A stretch of 64,000 nt of DNA, taken from contig NC_010321.1 in assembly GCF_000019085.1 (NCBI RefSeq), positions 2,119,001 to 2,183,000 on the forward strand, in the 5' to 3' direction. The stretch is from Thermoanaerobacter pseudethanolicus ATCC 33223. GTDB lineage: Bacteria > Bacillota > Thermoanaerobacteria > Thermoanaerobacterales > Thermoanaerobacteraceae. The stretch's first letter is position 1. Every line of letters begins with the position of its first letter. The notes under the pieces were generated by a model, which worked only from the letters and a program-made list of their open reading frames with translations, searched no databases and had not been told where the DNA came from. Shown here piece by piece: positions 26,676 through 35,302 of this stretch. The translations under genes were made by a program, and so were the position numbers.

Positions 26676-27635
26676 CTAATCAACCAAAACAATATTAGGA
26701 GGAGTTTCGCCTTTTAAAACTGCAATTACATTATCAACAGCAGTATTACCCATTCGTTTATTTGATTCAACAGTTGTTCCACCAATATGAGGTGTTAATA
26801 TAACATTGGGTAAATCAAAAAGAGGCAAATGCATTGGAGGTTCAAAATCATATACATCAGTAGCATACCCCTTTAAAGTTCCATCTATCAAAGAGTTGTA
26901 AAGAGCTTCATTATCAATAAGTTGACTCCTAGCAGTATTAATCATAATAGCACCTTTTTTTATTAATTTAAATTTATCTGCATTAAGAATATTTAATGTA
27001 TCGTTGGTTAATGGTAAATGCAAACTTATAAAATCTGCTTCTGATAAAAGTTCATCTAGCCCCACATACTTTACTCCTAGCCCCAAGGCTAATGGATTTT
27101 TCTTGATATCATATCCTAAAATATTCATATCATATCCAGTAGCTCGTTTTGCCACTGCAGTACCTATTGTACCAACTCCGATAATTCCAATAGTTTTTTT
27201 GCTTAAACTTATACCAACTGGCTTAATCCACTTACCATTTTTTGTATCAGTATTTGCTTGATAAAGCCCACGAGCAAGCATATGAAGTAATCCAAAAGCT
27301 AAATCAGCAACTTCTTCGCTATTAGTGCCAGGAGCATTAGTAACAACAATGCCTAATTGATTTGCAGTTTTAACGTCGATGCTATCTACTCCTACTCCAT
27401 GTTTTGCAATAATCTTGAGTCTCTTACATTTTTTGATAACATCCCCTGGAACTTTATCATTTCCTACTATCAATGCATCCGCATCAGAAGCATATCTTAT
27501 TATTTCTTCATTTGTAAAAGGTCTTCCAAAAGGATTAAGTACAACTTCACAACCAAATTCTTCAAGACGTTTTACTGGTTCTTTATTAATTTTTCCAAAT
27601 GTAACTGCTGTACTAACAACTTTCCATTTTTTCAT
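26676..27635 (-). CDS. D-isomer-specific 2-hydroxyacid dehydrogenase, module 2 copy b
   Basis: This 319-residue member of the same subfamily as the genes at 13973 and 22941 has GIIGVGTIGTAVAKRATGYD near residue 147. The catalytic Arg is in NTARSQLID, the Glu in VYDFEPP and the His in LTPHIGGTT. The Gly-Gly after the active-site Arg seen in its paralogues is Ser-Gln here, so substrate preference may differ. It is separated from the PTS EIIC gene by 142 bases holding a 16-bp hairpin, and is followed by the two-subunit dehydratase. Confidence 0.87.
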   Translation of the reverse strand: MKKWKVVSTAVTFGKINKEPVKRLEEFGCEVVLNPFGRPFTNEEIIRYASDADALIVGNDKVPGDVIKKCKRLKIIAKHGVGVDSIDVKTANQLGIVVTNAPGTNSEEVADLAFGLLHMLARGLYQANTDTKNGKWIKPVGISLSKKTIGIIGVGTIGTAVAKRATGYDMNILGYDIKKNPLALGLGVKYVGLDELLSEADFISLHLPLTNDTLNILNADKFKLIKKGAIMINTARSQLIDNEALYNSLIDGTLKGYATDVYDFEPPMHLPLFDLPNVILTPHIGGTTVESNKRMGNTAVDNVIAVLKGETPPNIVLVD

Positions 27636-27708
27636 TTAAATATTCCTCCCTCGTCTCACAAACAGATCTGCCTATATTCATTATTATGATTCACATCAAC
27701 AAATTATA

Positions 27709-27750
27709 GTACCAAACAAGAATAAACTATCAACTATTCTTGTTTGGTAC
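27709..27750. repeat. Perfect 16-bp hairpin between EIIC and the dehydrogenase gene
   Basis: GTACCAAACAAGAATA (27709-27724) is fully complementary to 27735-27750 with a 10-base loop. On the minus strand the hairpin is followed by TATAATTTG, not a T run. It could be a partial terminator or mRNA stabiliser that lowers expression of the enzymes relative to the PTS, or an operator. Confidence 0.5.
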
Positions 27751-27777
27751 AACTAATTGCATTTTATTATAATATGT

Positions 27778-29157
27778 TTAAATTTTTGCTTTGCTTTCGT
27801 TGCCTTTATAACCAAATGCTTTATACCATACTTCAGGACTTCTCTTAAAGAAAAATAGCATCGCAAAAATACCTATAAATGCTACAACAAGTCCTATAGG
27901 TGATTGCCCCAGTAACCAAAACAATCCATGTAAAGGTCTCATATCAGCGCCAACAATGGCTTTACCAGTATCAGGTAACTGGGTTCCTATCAAAGTTACT
28001 ATATGGGCAAAAAGTGGAGATGCTGCACTGGCAAAGTATAATGTTATAATTACAGCAATAACTGTAGTGATATAAGAAGCAATAATATTTCCTCCCATTA
28101 TTGCTGTTACAGCTGAAGCTAAGAAAAAGGGTGTTACTCCTAAATCTGCTAACATGATAAATTTATTACCTGGTAGCAAAAATATAAGAGGTACAGTAGT
28201 CAACATAGTCAGAAGCCCTGTAGTAAGAACATCCGGATGTCCAATAGTAAGAGCTGAATCCATCCCAAAATTTAATTTTCTATTAACGCCTCTCTTAGAA
28301 AGTACCTCTCTTACTCTCTCATTAAGAGGTACAAATCCTTCCAAGAGAGCTCCGGTTGCTTTGGGATATAAGTAGATAAAAGCACCTGTTCCTATGCCTA
28401 ATGCCAATATCCCAGACCAAGTTTGCATATCACCTAATTTATTTCTCTATGCAATAAACCCTATAATTGTAGCTATTATAAAGCCCACAACAACAGAATC
28501 TCCTAAAATACCAAATTTTTCTCTTATAGTTCGTGAACTAATTTGTATCTTGGTTAATCCAATTTTATCAAAGAACCATTTCAAAGGAACAGCTATTAAT
28601 GTTCCTCCTTGACCACTTGCATGCGGAAAAGCAAGCCCTGGTAAATTAAAGAATGTTTGCATGGTAGGAGCAGTTATATCGGCAAGTATAAGAAGGAACA
28701 TTTCAACTGCTACCGCAGTTAATAACCCATATACCAGATTATTAGTCGCATAATAAACCATGCTGCCTATAAAAGCCCAATGCCAGAAATTCCATACGTC
28801 CAAGTCTAAAGTATCTGTCCAGTGTAATAAAAGCATTATAATGTTAACAATTATACCAATAGGAATAATCAGTGCCCCAATTTGTGTTGAATAACCCACT
28901 GCTGCTAAAAGAGCCCAACCAGTATCAACATATGGTAAATGCACTCCTCCCGTAGTTATCATATCCGAAACTGCTTTCCCAATTAATCCCATGAAATACG
29001 GATTTAAGACTGATACTAAACCATTAAGACCTACACCTATGTAAAGTGCTGATCTGAGAGCTTTAGAAAACTTTACTCCAAGAATTAATTCAAAAATTAG
29101 TATTACAATAGGAAGTAGAACAGCAGCCCCAAAGGTTTTCACAATCATCGTAAACAT
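27778..29157 (-). pseudogene. PTS galactitol-family EIIC interrupted by one in-frame TAG
   Basis: The first 236 codons (from ATG 29157) give a hydrophobic EIIC N-terminal part ending IIATIIGFIA. A TAG at 28447-28449 follows. The same frame continues at once (RNKLGDMQTWSGILALGIGTG) through the remaining conserved parts, including GVNRKLNFGMDSALTIGHPDV and the C-terminal FFKRSPEVWYKAFGYKG, to 27778. The total of about 459 codons is the normal GatC-family length, and nothing else is missing. A one-base change from a sense codon would explain it. An ATG six codons later has only a poor SD, so re-initiation is doubtful. Either the transporter is inactive in this strain, the base is an error, or the stop is read through. 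Confidence 0.85.
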
Positions 29158-29159
29158 TT

Positions 29160-29486
29160 TTACTTACCCCCTCTTTCTTTATTGTTAATAATATCTTGAA
29201 TTTGAGTAAAAACTTGGTCTTTTCCTATGCCAGTTAAGAACGGAACTCCACTAATAACAGGAATATTTACATCTAAATCTGTTCCAGCAGTAGAAATCAC
29301 AAAGTCAAAATCTCCATTTTTTACCATATTATCAACATCTACTACTCTTCCTTGTACAAATTCTGCGTGAATACCTTTTTCCTCCAAAGCTTCTCTTAAA
29401 GATACCAGCGCAATTGTAGAAGTAGCAACACCATCTGCGCACACAACAAGTACACGCACATTCTTGTAATTCTTTCCTGTCATCAT
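29160..29486 (-). CDS. PTS galactitol-family EIIB
   Basis: This 108-residue soluble domain carries the phosphorylated Cys in VLVVCADGVATSTIA near residue 15, the P-loop of GatB-type EIIB. The start is one of two consecutive ATG codons (29486 or 29483) behind GGAGGGAG. The stop lies two bases before the EIIC start. It takes phosphate from the EIIA encoded upstream and gives it to the sugar bound by EIIC. Confidence 0.92.
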   Translation of the reverse strand: MMTGKNYKNVRVLVVCADGVATSTIALVSLREALEEKGIHAEFVQGRVVDVDNMVKNGDFDFVISTAGTDLDVNIPVISGVPFLTGIGKDQVFTQIQDIINNKERGGK

Positions 29487-29951
29487 ATTTTATCTCCCTC
29501 CTATCTCTAAAGTTATGTTTCAGGAACACCCTAGCTACAGTCAACAATCTTAGCTTTTTTCTTCACTTTCTCATAATACTTCAGGTGCTGATTCCATTAT
29601 CCCTTTGAGGTAATTTTTTATCCTAAAGCTACTAATGCTTCGTGTATCAGGTTTGATACGATACTGTTAGTATGACTTTGATCACGGCTATTGAAAATAT
29701 TATAATTTCTTTAGTTTCCAGTTTAAAAAGTCGGATAAAGAAATCCCAAAACATCTTAACGCATTCGCCAAGAATTTGCTTGCCTTGTGTGAAATAAATT
29801 ATCAATCTGGCAGCTTTAGTGCTGAAGACGCCTCTTTAGCTAAGTGTAGTAATCAACTCTTTAATTTTCAAGATTCCAATAATTACTAGTTGACATTACA
29901 CCTCTAAGCCTAAATTTATAAAGCTTACTATTTTGCTTCATTTACTAAAAT
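29487..29951 (-). other. 465-base gap inside the PTS operon, probable decayed gene
   Basis: No intact frame is present between EIIA and EIIB. On the minus strand, coding-like stretches appear in different frames and are cut by stops: LAKEASSALKLPD near 29836, GKQILGECVKMFWDFFIRL near 29780-29720, and SNLIHEALVALG near 29655-29625. This looks like the remnant of one gene with several lesions. I cannot name the family. Only the EIIB SD at the left end is a clear signal. Confidence 0.4.
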
Positions 29952-30425
29952 TTAATTCAATGTAAATGAAGCATTTTTTATTATATCAATGATTTTATCA
30001 CCTCCATTTGCTTCAATTATTTTCTCAAGTAATGTGTCATTCTGTATTAATTGAACCATTTGTTGAAGCATCTCCACCTGGCTATGTGCTTCATTTAGTG
30101 CCATCATAAATACAATGCTAACATTTACTTCTTCCAACGGATTTGCCATGTTTTTAAATATAACAGGTTTTGACAATGTTGCAATAGCTATTGCAGGTTT
30201 TATTACATGTTCTGGATCTGTATGAGGAATTGCAACATTATACGTATTTAATTGCAAACCTGTTGGAAAAGTTTTTTCACGTTTAATAATTGCATCTAAA
30301 AAACTCTCTTTTACAAAACCGTTATCATATAGTTTTTTAAATAGTACTTTAAATATTTCTTCTTTACTTTTAACATCTAAATTTGTAACAATTAATTCTT
30401 TATTGAAATACTCTGATATTCTCAT
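29952..30425 (-). CDS. PTS galactitol/fructose-type EIIA
   Basis: This 157-residue PTS_EIIA_2 domain carries the phosphorylated His in NVAIPHTDPEHV near residue 67, as in GatA. ATG 30425 is 9 bases after AGGAGG; two TTG codons just upstream are closer to the SD. It is the first gene of the module 2 operon, about 27 bases after the predicted sigma-54 start site, and ahead of EIIB and EIIC. Confidence 0.92.
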   Translation of the reverse strand: MRISEYFNKELIVTNLDVKSKEEIFKVLFKKLYDNGFVKESFLDAIIKREKTFPTGLQLNTYNVAIPHTDPEHVIKPAIAIATLSKPVIFKNMANPLEEVNVSIVFMMALNEAHSQVEMLQQMVQLIQNDTLLEKIIEANGGDKIIDIIKNASFTLN

Positions 30426-30462
30426 CAACAATTACCTCCTCATCTACTGCCCTTCTATATAG

Positions 30463-30478
30463 TGCAAATATCGTGCCA
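30463..30478 (-). promoter_or_regulatory. Sigma-54 promoter of the module 2 PTS operon
   Basis: On the minus strand TGGCACGATATTTGCA is a full match to the -24/-12 consensus. The -24 element begins only two bases after the activator's TAA stop (30480-30482). The start would fall near 30452, about 25 bases ahead of the EIIA start. Confidence 0.9.
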
Positions 30479-30479
30479 A

Positions 30480-33419
30480 TTAATTGGCCGGTAGTGTATT
30501 TTTTAATATTATTTCTTTTATTTGAACCGGACTTTTAGCTCCCTTCAAAGCATTTACAATCTTTTCGTCTGTCATTACTTTATATAAATCAAGCATATAA
30601 TCCTTCGAATCTTCTTTTAACGCTATCATAAAAACTAAATCCGCTTTAAGCTCTCCTTCCCAAAAAATAGGTTTTTTTAATTTTGCAATTGCTATGGCAG
30701 ATTTCGTAACGTTTTTCGTGTATCCATGTGGTATAGCTATACCGCCTTTCATCCAGGTGGCTCCCATTGATTCTCTTTTGTATACACTTAGCAAAAACTT
30801 ATCATCTACATAACCTTTATCTTGAAGCAATTCTACTAATTTATCTATGACATCACTTTTCATAGAAATATCCACATCACATAAGATAAGGTTTTCATCA
30901 ATGATTTCTTTCAATGGATTTTCAACCTTTAAATTGAGGATTTTTTTAAGCTTTTCAATCCCTGTGCCATGTAAAATATCTTCAACAGATATAAAAGGTA
31001 TACTTTTTATGCCGGGATTTATTGTACCAACAAAAGCTACCACTTCATTTTCTTCTCTTATTTTTGAAATTTCTTTTTCAATATCTTCCTGCCGGAGCAT
31101 TCCAACAGGTATTATTTTGTAATCATCTTTTAGTTGTGGTAAGACATCTTCAATATATTTCTTTATTTTTAACGCTGTTCCCTCTCCTGTAATACATACA
31201 GTTACAATTGCTTTTGGAAGCTTATCTTTACTCTTTATACCTTCAACTCTTCCTATATATGTTTTATCTACGTCTAACGCATCTGCTATTTCATCTAAAG
31301 TTGTATCCGGAATAATCGCTCTTCTGACAGCTTCTAATACCATAACAGTATCTACTCTCCCTATCACTCTTGTAGGTATCCCTGTCCTTTTGGTTATAAT
31401 TTCACCAAAGGTAATTAATGAACCCATGTCAACCAAAATAATGCAGCCTTTGCCTTCGTCTATTTTTTTTACTACTTCAATTGTCCTTTCAAGAACAGAT
31501 TCTGGGCTTTCATCAAGAGTCATATCTATACCGACTGCATGATTTACCCCTAAGAGTTTATTTGCCACCTCTGCCATGCCACTTGCAACATGGCCGTGTG
31601 TAAGCACAACTACACCCACTCTGCCCTTTACTATTTCTTTTTCGCCTGAAAACGTCCTCAAATACATGGCAATAAAGCCTATTTCTTCCTCTGGCAACTC
31701 AATGCCTAATTCTCTCTCTATTTGTTTTGCCATTATTTTAGCGGTAGAATACTCCGCTGGATATTCTCTTATAATATTTTCCAATTGTGGGTTGATTATA
31801 GGCTTGCCGCTTAATATTCTTTCATAAGTTGCGCTTAAATGTATAGCAAGTGAATAAAATAAATTTTCCTCTAACCTACTAAAGCTTTTTTTAGCAATTT
31901 CATAAGCTTTTTCAGCCGCCTCCACAATTTTTTCTCCTACTATCCCTTTTAAATCCTTTTTTGAAATTGCGATGTTTGATTTGACATTTATAGCAAACTT
32001 TTTTAACTCCTCTTCTATTTCTTTCCCCACAATTTTATCTATTTCTTCTTTGCTAAGACCTTGATTTTTCAAATCAATAAACCTTTCTTCTATAAATTGA
32101 TATATTTCATCCGGAAGCATGTATCTGTCTTCTTTTGGATACAACTTATTTTCTTTATCAGGATATACCAAAACATCTTCATTTGAATACTTTTCAATTT
32201 CAGGGCTTCTCTTGTTTACTCTGATTATTCCCATCTTTACATGGTTGGGTAAGTCTGAAAGGTTTATTGTCACAAAAGAGTCTTTGCTTCCCATAGAGTT
32301 CAAAAAGGCTCTAGCACAAGCAACCTGTATATCACTTCTCAATTGGCCAATATTGCCTGGGCATTCATATAGCATAAGCACTCTTACTGCATCTTTCTTT
32401 ATGAGAATTGGCTTATTAATCCTAAAAGATTCTTTTGAAAAAAAGGTATATATGATTTCATACCTCTCTTCTGGAGGCCTGTCCGCTAAAGAAGGCAGTT
32501 CTATTAAGACAGGAATTCTTCTTCTAAAAGTAAGCAATAAAGAAGATTCAGGGTTTTCTGTGGTTGCAGCAATTAACATGATTTGAGCCTCACGAGTACT
32601 TTCTGTTTCTCCTAATCTTCTAAATTTTCCTTTGTCAAGAATAGAAAAGAGTATTTCCTGCCCTTCACTGGGAAGCCTATGAACTTCATCTAAAAAGAGT
32701 ATTCCTCCATCAGCTTTTTCTACTAATCCTGCTTTAGGAACATCTGCACCTGTAAAAGCTCCTTTAACATAGCCAAAAAGCTGGGACATAAGAAGCTGAG
32801 GATTGTCTGCATAATCAGCACAGTTAAAAACTACAAAAGGCGCATTTTTGCTAAATCGCCCAGACTCTATGGCGAAACTATACATCGCTTCTGCAAGCTG
32901 GCTTTTACCAGCGCCTGAAGGCCCCACTATTAAAGTATGAAGTCCATGGGGAGGATATAAAACAGCAGCTTTTGCAAGGCTTATTTGAACCTTAAGACTT
33001 CCTTCGCTTCCAATGATATCTTTAAAGGACAATGTATCTTTGTTGGAATTATGGTCTTTATCAACATTCTGTTTTTCAACGTTTTGGAAAATTTCTGATT
33101 TAACTAAAGTTTTACTACTTTCGCTTTTTAAAATTTCCTTTTTTATTTGTGCAGCCACAAAGCGAGAAATGTTGTATCCTAAATTGTTTAACTCTTTTGT
33201 CAAATTTCTATCTGAAATATTTGGGTCCTTTGAAATTATTTTTTTTGCATCTTCTAAAAGGTAAGGTTTTCTTCTTTCTCTTGAGTCGGGAATATTATTT
33301 TTCAGTCTAAATTGTGTCACATCTTCTCTTTTAATATTAAGGATTGATGCTATTTGGTCATCTGTTAAAGGATTCTTTTTATCCTCTTTTTGTATAATTT
33401 CAAAAATTCTATCAATCAT
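30480..33419 (-). CDS. LevR-like sigma-54-dependent activator with C-terminal EIIA domain (module 2)
   Basis: This 979-residue regulator has an N-terminal helix-turn-helix (TDDQIASILNIKREDVTQFR), then an AAA+ domain at about 115-360 with Walker A GPSGAGKS, GAFTGAD and GGILFLDEVHRLP. PRD1 lies near 460-575, an EIIA-Man-like domain (VVLTHGHVASGMAEVANKLLG) near 595-715 and an EIIB-Gat-like domain (VTVCITGEGTALKI) near 735-825. In place of LevR's PRD2 there is a fructose/galactitol-type EIIA domain with the phospho-His in GIAIPHGYT near residue 920. The start is ATG 33419 with GGGAGG; the open extension to 33572 runs into a terminator and has no SD. It should activate the adjacent galactitol-type PTS operon. 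Confidence 0.92.
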   Translation of the reverse strand: MIDRIFEIIQKEDKKNPLTDDQIASILNIKREDVTQFRLKNNIPDSRERRKPYLLEDAKKIISKDPNISDRNLTKELNNLGYNISRFVAAQIKKEILKSESSKTLVKSEIFQNVEKQNVDKDHNSNKDTLSFKDIIGSEGSLKVQISLAKAAVLYPPHGLHTLIVGPSGAGKSQLAEAMYSFAIESGRFSKNAPFVVFNCADYADNPQLLMSQLFGYVKGAFTGADVPKAGLVEKADGGILFLDEVHRLPSEGQEILFSILDKGKFRRLGETESTREAQIMLIAATTENPESSLLLTFRRRIPVLIELPSLADRPPEERYEIIYTFFSKESFRINKPILIKKDAVRVLMLYECPGNIGQLRSDIQVACARAFLNSMGSKDSFVTINLSDLPNHVKMGIIRVNKRSPEIEKYSNEDVLVYPDKENKLYPKEDRYMLPDEIYQFIEERFIDLKNQGLSKEEIDKIVGKEIEEELKKFAINVKSNIAISKKDLKGIVGEKIVEAAEKAYEIAKKSFSRLEENLFYSLAIHLSATYERILSGKPIINPQLENIIREYPAEYSTAKIMAKQIERELGIELPEEEIGFIAMYLRTFSGEKEIVKGRVGVVVLTHGHVASGMAEVANKLLGVNHAVGIDMTLDESPESVLERTIEVVKKIDEGKGCIILVDMGSLITFGEIITKRTGIPTRVIGRVDTVMVLEAVRRAIIPDTTLDEIADALDVDKTYIGRVEGIKSKDKLPKAIVTVCITGEGTALKIKKYIEDVLPQLKDDYKIIPVGMLRQEDIEKEISKIREENEVVAFVGTINPGIKSIPFISVEDILHGTGIEKLKKILNLKVENPLKEIIDENLILCDVDISMKSDVIDKLVELLQDKGYVDDKFLLSVYKRESMGATWMKGGIAIPHGYTKNVTKSAIAIAKLKKPIFWEGELKADLVFMIALKEDSKDYMLDLYKVMTDEKIVNALKGAKSPVQIKEIILKNTLPAN

Positions 33420-33530
33420 GGTCACAAGCCTCCCTTCAACATATATTATGCAAAAAATATACCATAAATATGGCAGGAATTGTAGCGGAATATTTAGTAA
33501 ATTGCATAAGTTTGAATAAAAACTTTTTAG

Positions 33531-33562
33531 ATAAAAATAAAAAAGACCTTGAATAGGTCTTT
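33531..33562 (-). terminator. Terminator of the toxin-antitoxin operon
   Basis: AAAAGACCTATTCAAGGTCTTTTTTATTTTT is read on the minus strand 36 bases after the PIN gene stop: a 9-bp stem followed by a T run. Confidence 0.85.
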
Positions 33563-33597
33563 TGGCATACAAAGTATGGTAGCATTTGTATTGGTCT

Positions 33598-34017
33598 TTA
33601 AGTTAAGCCCTTATTGGATAAAAAATCTTTTGGTGATATTGCTTTATTAGTTATTTTTTGGAATTCCTCATCTCTTGTAATAATCAAATCACCCTTTAAC
33701 TTTTTCAAACATTGCATTTGTAAAGCATCTTCTAAATCTCTAAACTCCTTAAAATTCATTGCTTTCTTTATATCATGTTTTGTTATACTCACTACTTCTA
33801 CTATACTTAACAAAGCTTCTAATGCTTTTATGCTTTCATTGTGAGAAAGGTTTTTATTTATGAAATAATATATATCCGTAATTGAAAAAGCAGCTAAATA
33901 AGCATTTATCTTTTTTTCTTCCGCTAATTTTAATATGTTATAAGCATCTACGTCAAAGGGAGTTCTTTTTAATAAAACATCAAGAATAACGTTAGTATCA
34001 ATTAACACTTTCATCAT
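33598..34017 (-). CDS. PIN-domain toxin (VapC-like RNase)
   Basis: This 139-residue PIN domain has the acidic residues expected of the Mg-dependent nuclease site: Asp in LIDTNVILD near residue 7, Asp/Glu in RDLEDALQM near 92, and Asp in IITRDEEF near 115. It starts with two consecutive ATG codons (34017 and 34014). The gene lies 50 bases downstream of a Phd/YefM-type antitoxin gene, the usual antitoxin-first order. VapC toxins cleave tRNA or rRNA; the target here is unknown. Confidence 0.85.
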   Translation of the reverse strand: MMKVLIDTNVILDVLLKRTPFDVDAYNILKLAEEKKINAYLAAFSITDIYYFINKNLSHNESIKALEALLSIVEVVSITKHDIKKAMNFKEFRDLEDALQMQCLKKLKGDLIITRDEEFQKITNKAISPKDFLSNKGLT

Positions 34018-34067
34018 TTAACCTATTATACCCATATTGTTATTTAACGGGTAATCTTCCCTCCCCT

Positions 34068-34301
34068 TTAATTGTATTTATTTCTTATTCTTTCTTCCCG
34101 TATTTGCTCAGCAGATATATTTTTGTCAGGATAGTCAGATAAAATTCCATACAAAAAATCTGCATTTGGAGTACCTTCTTTTTTTGCTGGAATAAGTTTT
34201 GCAACTTCACGTCCATTTTTCGTTATAATAATTTCTTCTTTATCAACTAATTCTAAATATTTACCAACTCTTGTTTTGAATTCTGTAGCGCTTACTCTCA
34301 T
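34068..34301 (-). CDS. Phd/YefM-family antitoxin
   Basis: This 77-residue protein begins MRVSATEFKTRVGKYLELV and continues EEIIITKNGREVAKLIP, the typical N-terminal DNA-binding fold of the prevent-host-death family. The C-terminal part (NISAEQIREERIRNK) is charged and probably binds the toxin. ATG 34301 follows AGAGGTGA; an in-frame GTG at 34310 overlaps the SD. Such antitoxins neutralise the partner and repress their own operon. Confidence 0.85.
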   Translation of the reverse strand: MRVSATEFKTRVGKYLELVDKEEIIITKNGREVAKLIPAKKEGTPNADFLYGILSDYPDKNISAEQIREERIRNKYN

Positions 34302-34442
34302 TTTTATCACCTCTTTTACTATGCCTATTCTACATGTTATCCAATTTGATTATATTATTCAGCATAGAAATAGTCAATATATAAAAGACACAAATAACCA
34401 TTTTTCAATTTATGTATTAGAACAAATATCATAAAAGAAAAA

Positions 34443-35255
34443 CTACCTAAGTTCCATAAAAGCCGCCATACTTCCTGTCATGCCTTTATCCCTTCTATAA
34501 GAATAAAATTCACTACTGCAATGGGTGCACATTTGGCTTACTGTAATGTTTTCATCTGGTATGCCAGTATTTATAAGTTCAATATAGTTAGTATGCTGCA
34601 AATCCAGCATCCATTTTTCATCTGCCTTTTTTACAAGAACTTTTTCCCAATCATCAATAACATCTTTAATTTTATTCGCAACATCATCGCCTACTTCATA
34701 GCAACATTTGTATATAGAAGGGCCTATCCCTACAAGTATATCTTTGGGATTTGAACCATATTCTTCATCCATGGCATTAACCGTTTTAGGCCCAATATAG
34801 GCTACTGTGCCTCTCCATCCTGCATGTGCAAGGGCAATAACTTTTTTGACAGGGTCTAAGAAAAACAAAGGCACACAGTCGGCATAAAATGTAACAAGAG
34901 GAGTACCTCTTTCATTAGTCATAAGGGAATCTACACCAGAAATATCGCTTCCTCCAAAGTTTTTACCTTTGTCCTTTAGAGTCACTTTTCTTATAACATC
35001 CCTGTGAACTTGGTCTGAAAAGACCATATCTTCGTATGAAAAACCGCCAACATCGCAGATTATTTTAAAATTTTCATAGACTTCCTCTTTAGTGTCATAT
35101 CTTTTTAAGCTTAAATTCAAGGAAGCGTATTTGCCTTTGCTTACACCGCCAATTCTAGTAGTAAAAAGGTGTTTGACAAGCCCTGTCTTTTCAAAAGATG
35201 GTATTGTGTAAAAAACTATTCCTTTTACCTCATTTCTTTTAAAACCCACTTCCAA
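34443..35255 (-). CDS. pgeF: Multicopper-oxidase-fold (DUF152/YlmD) purine nucleoside phosphorylase/editing protein
   Basis: This 270-residue protein of the PgeF/YfiH/YlmD family has the zinc-site motifs FSDQVH near residue 80, FYADCVPLFF near 123, LAHAGWRGTVA near 140 and the C-terminal CTHCSSEFYSYRRD. Family members have been described as peptidoglycan-editing factors, laccase-like oxidases and purine nucleoside phosphorylases/adenosine deaminases, so the in vivo role is not settled. It is the downstream partner of a 41-residue membrane protein gene. Confidence 0.88.
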   Translation of the reverse strand: MEVGFKRNEVKGIVFYTIPSFEKTGLVKHLFTTRIGGVSKGKYASLNLSLKRYDTKEEVYENFKIICDVGGFSYEDMVFSDQVHRDVIRKVTLKDKGKNFGGSDISGVDSLMTNERGTPLVTFYADCVPLFFLDPVKKVIALAHAGWRGTVAYIGPKTVNAMDEEYGSNPKDILVGIGPSIYKCCYEVGDDVANKIKDVIDDWEKVLVKKADEKWMLDLQHTNYIELINTGIPDENITVSQMCTHCSSEFYSYRRDKGMTGSMAAFMELR

Positions 35256-35302
35256 AATACCAACTCCTTTTTATACTGCATCAGTTTTTTTCTTCTCTAT
35301 CT

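Noticed and set aside
33420-33572. N-terminal extension of the module 2 activator
   Set aside because: The extra residues are hydrophobic and unlike a regulator, the stretch runs into the terminator at 33531-33562, and ATG 33419 has GGGAGG in front.
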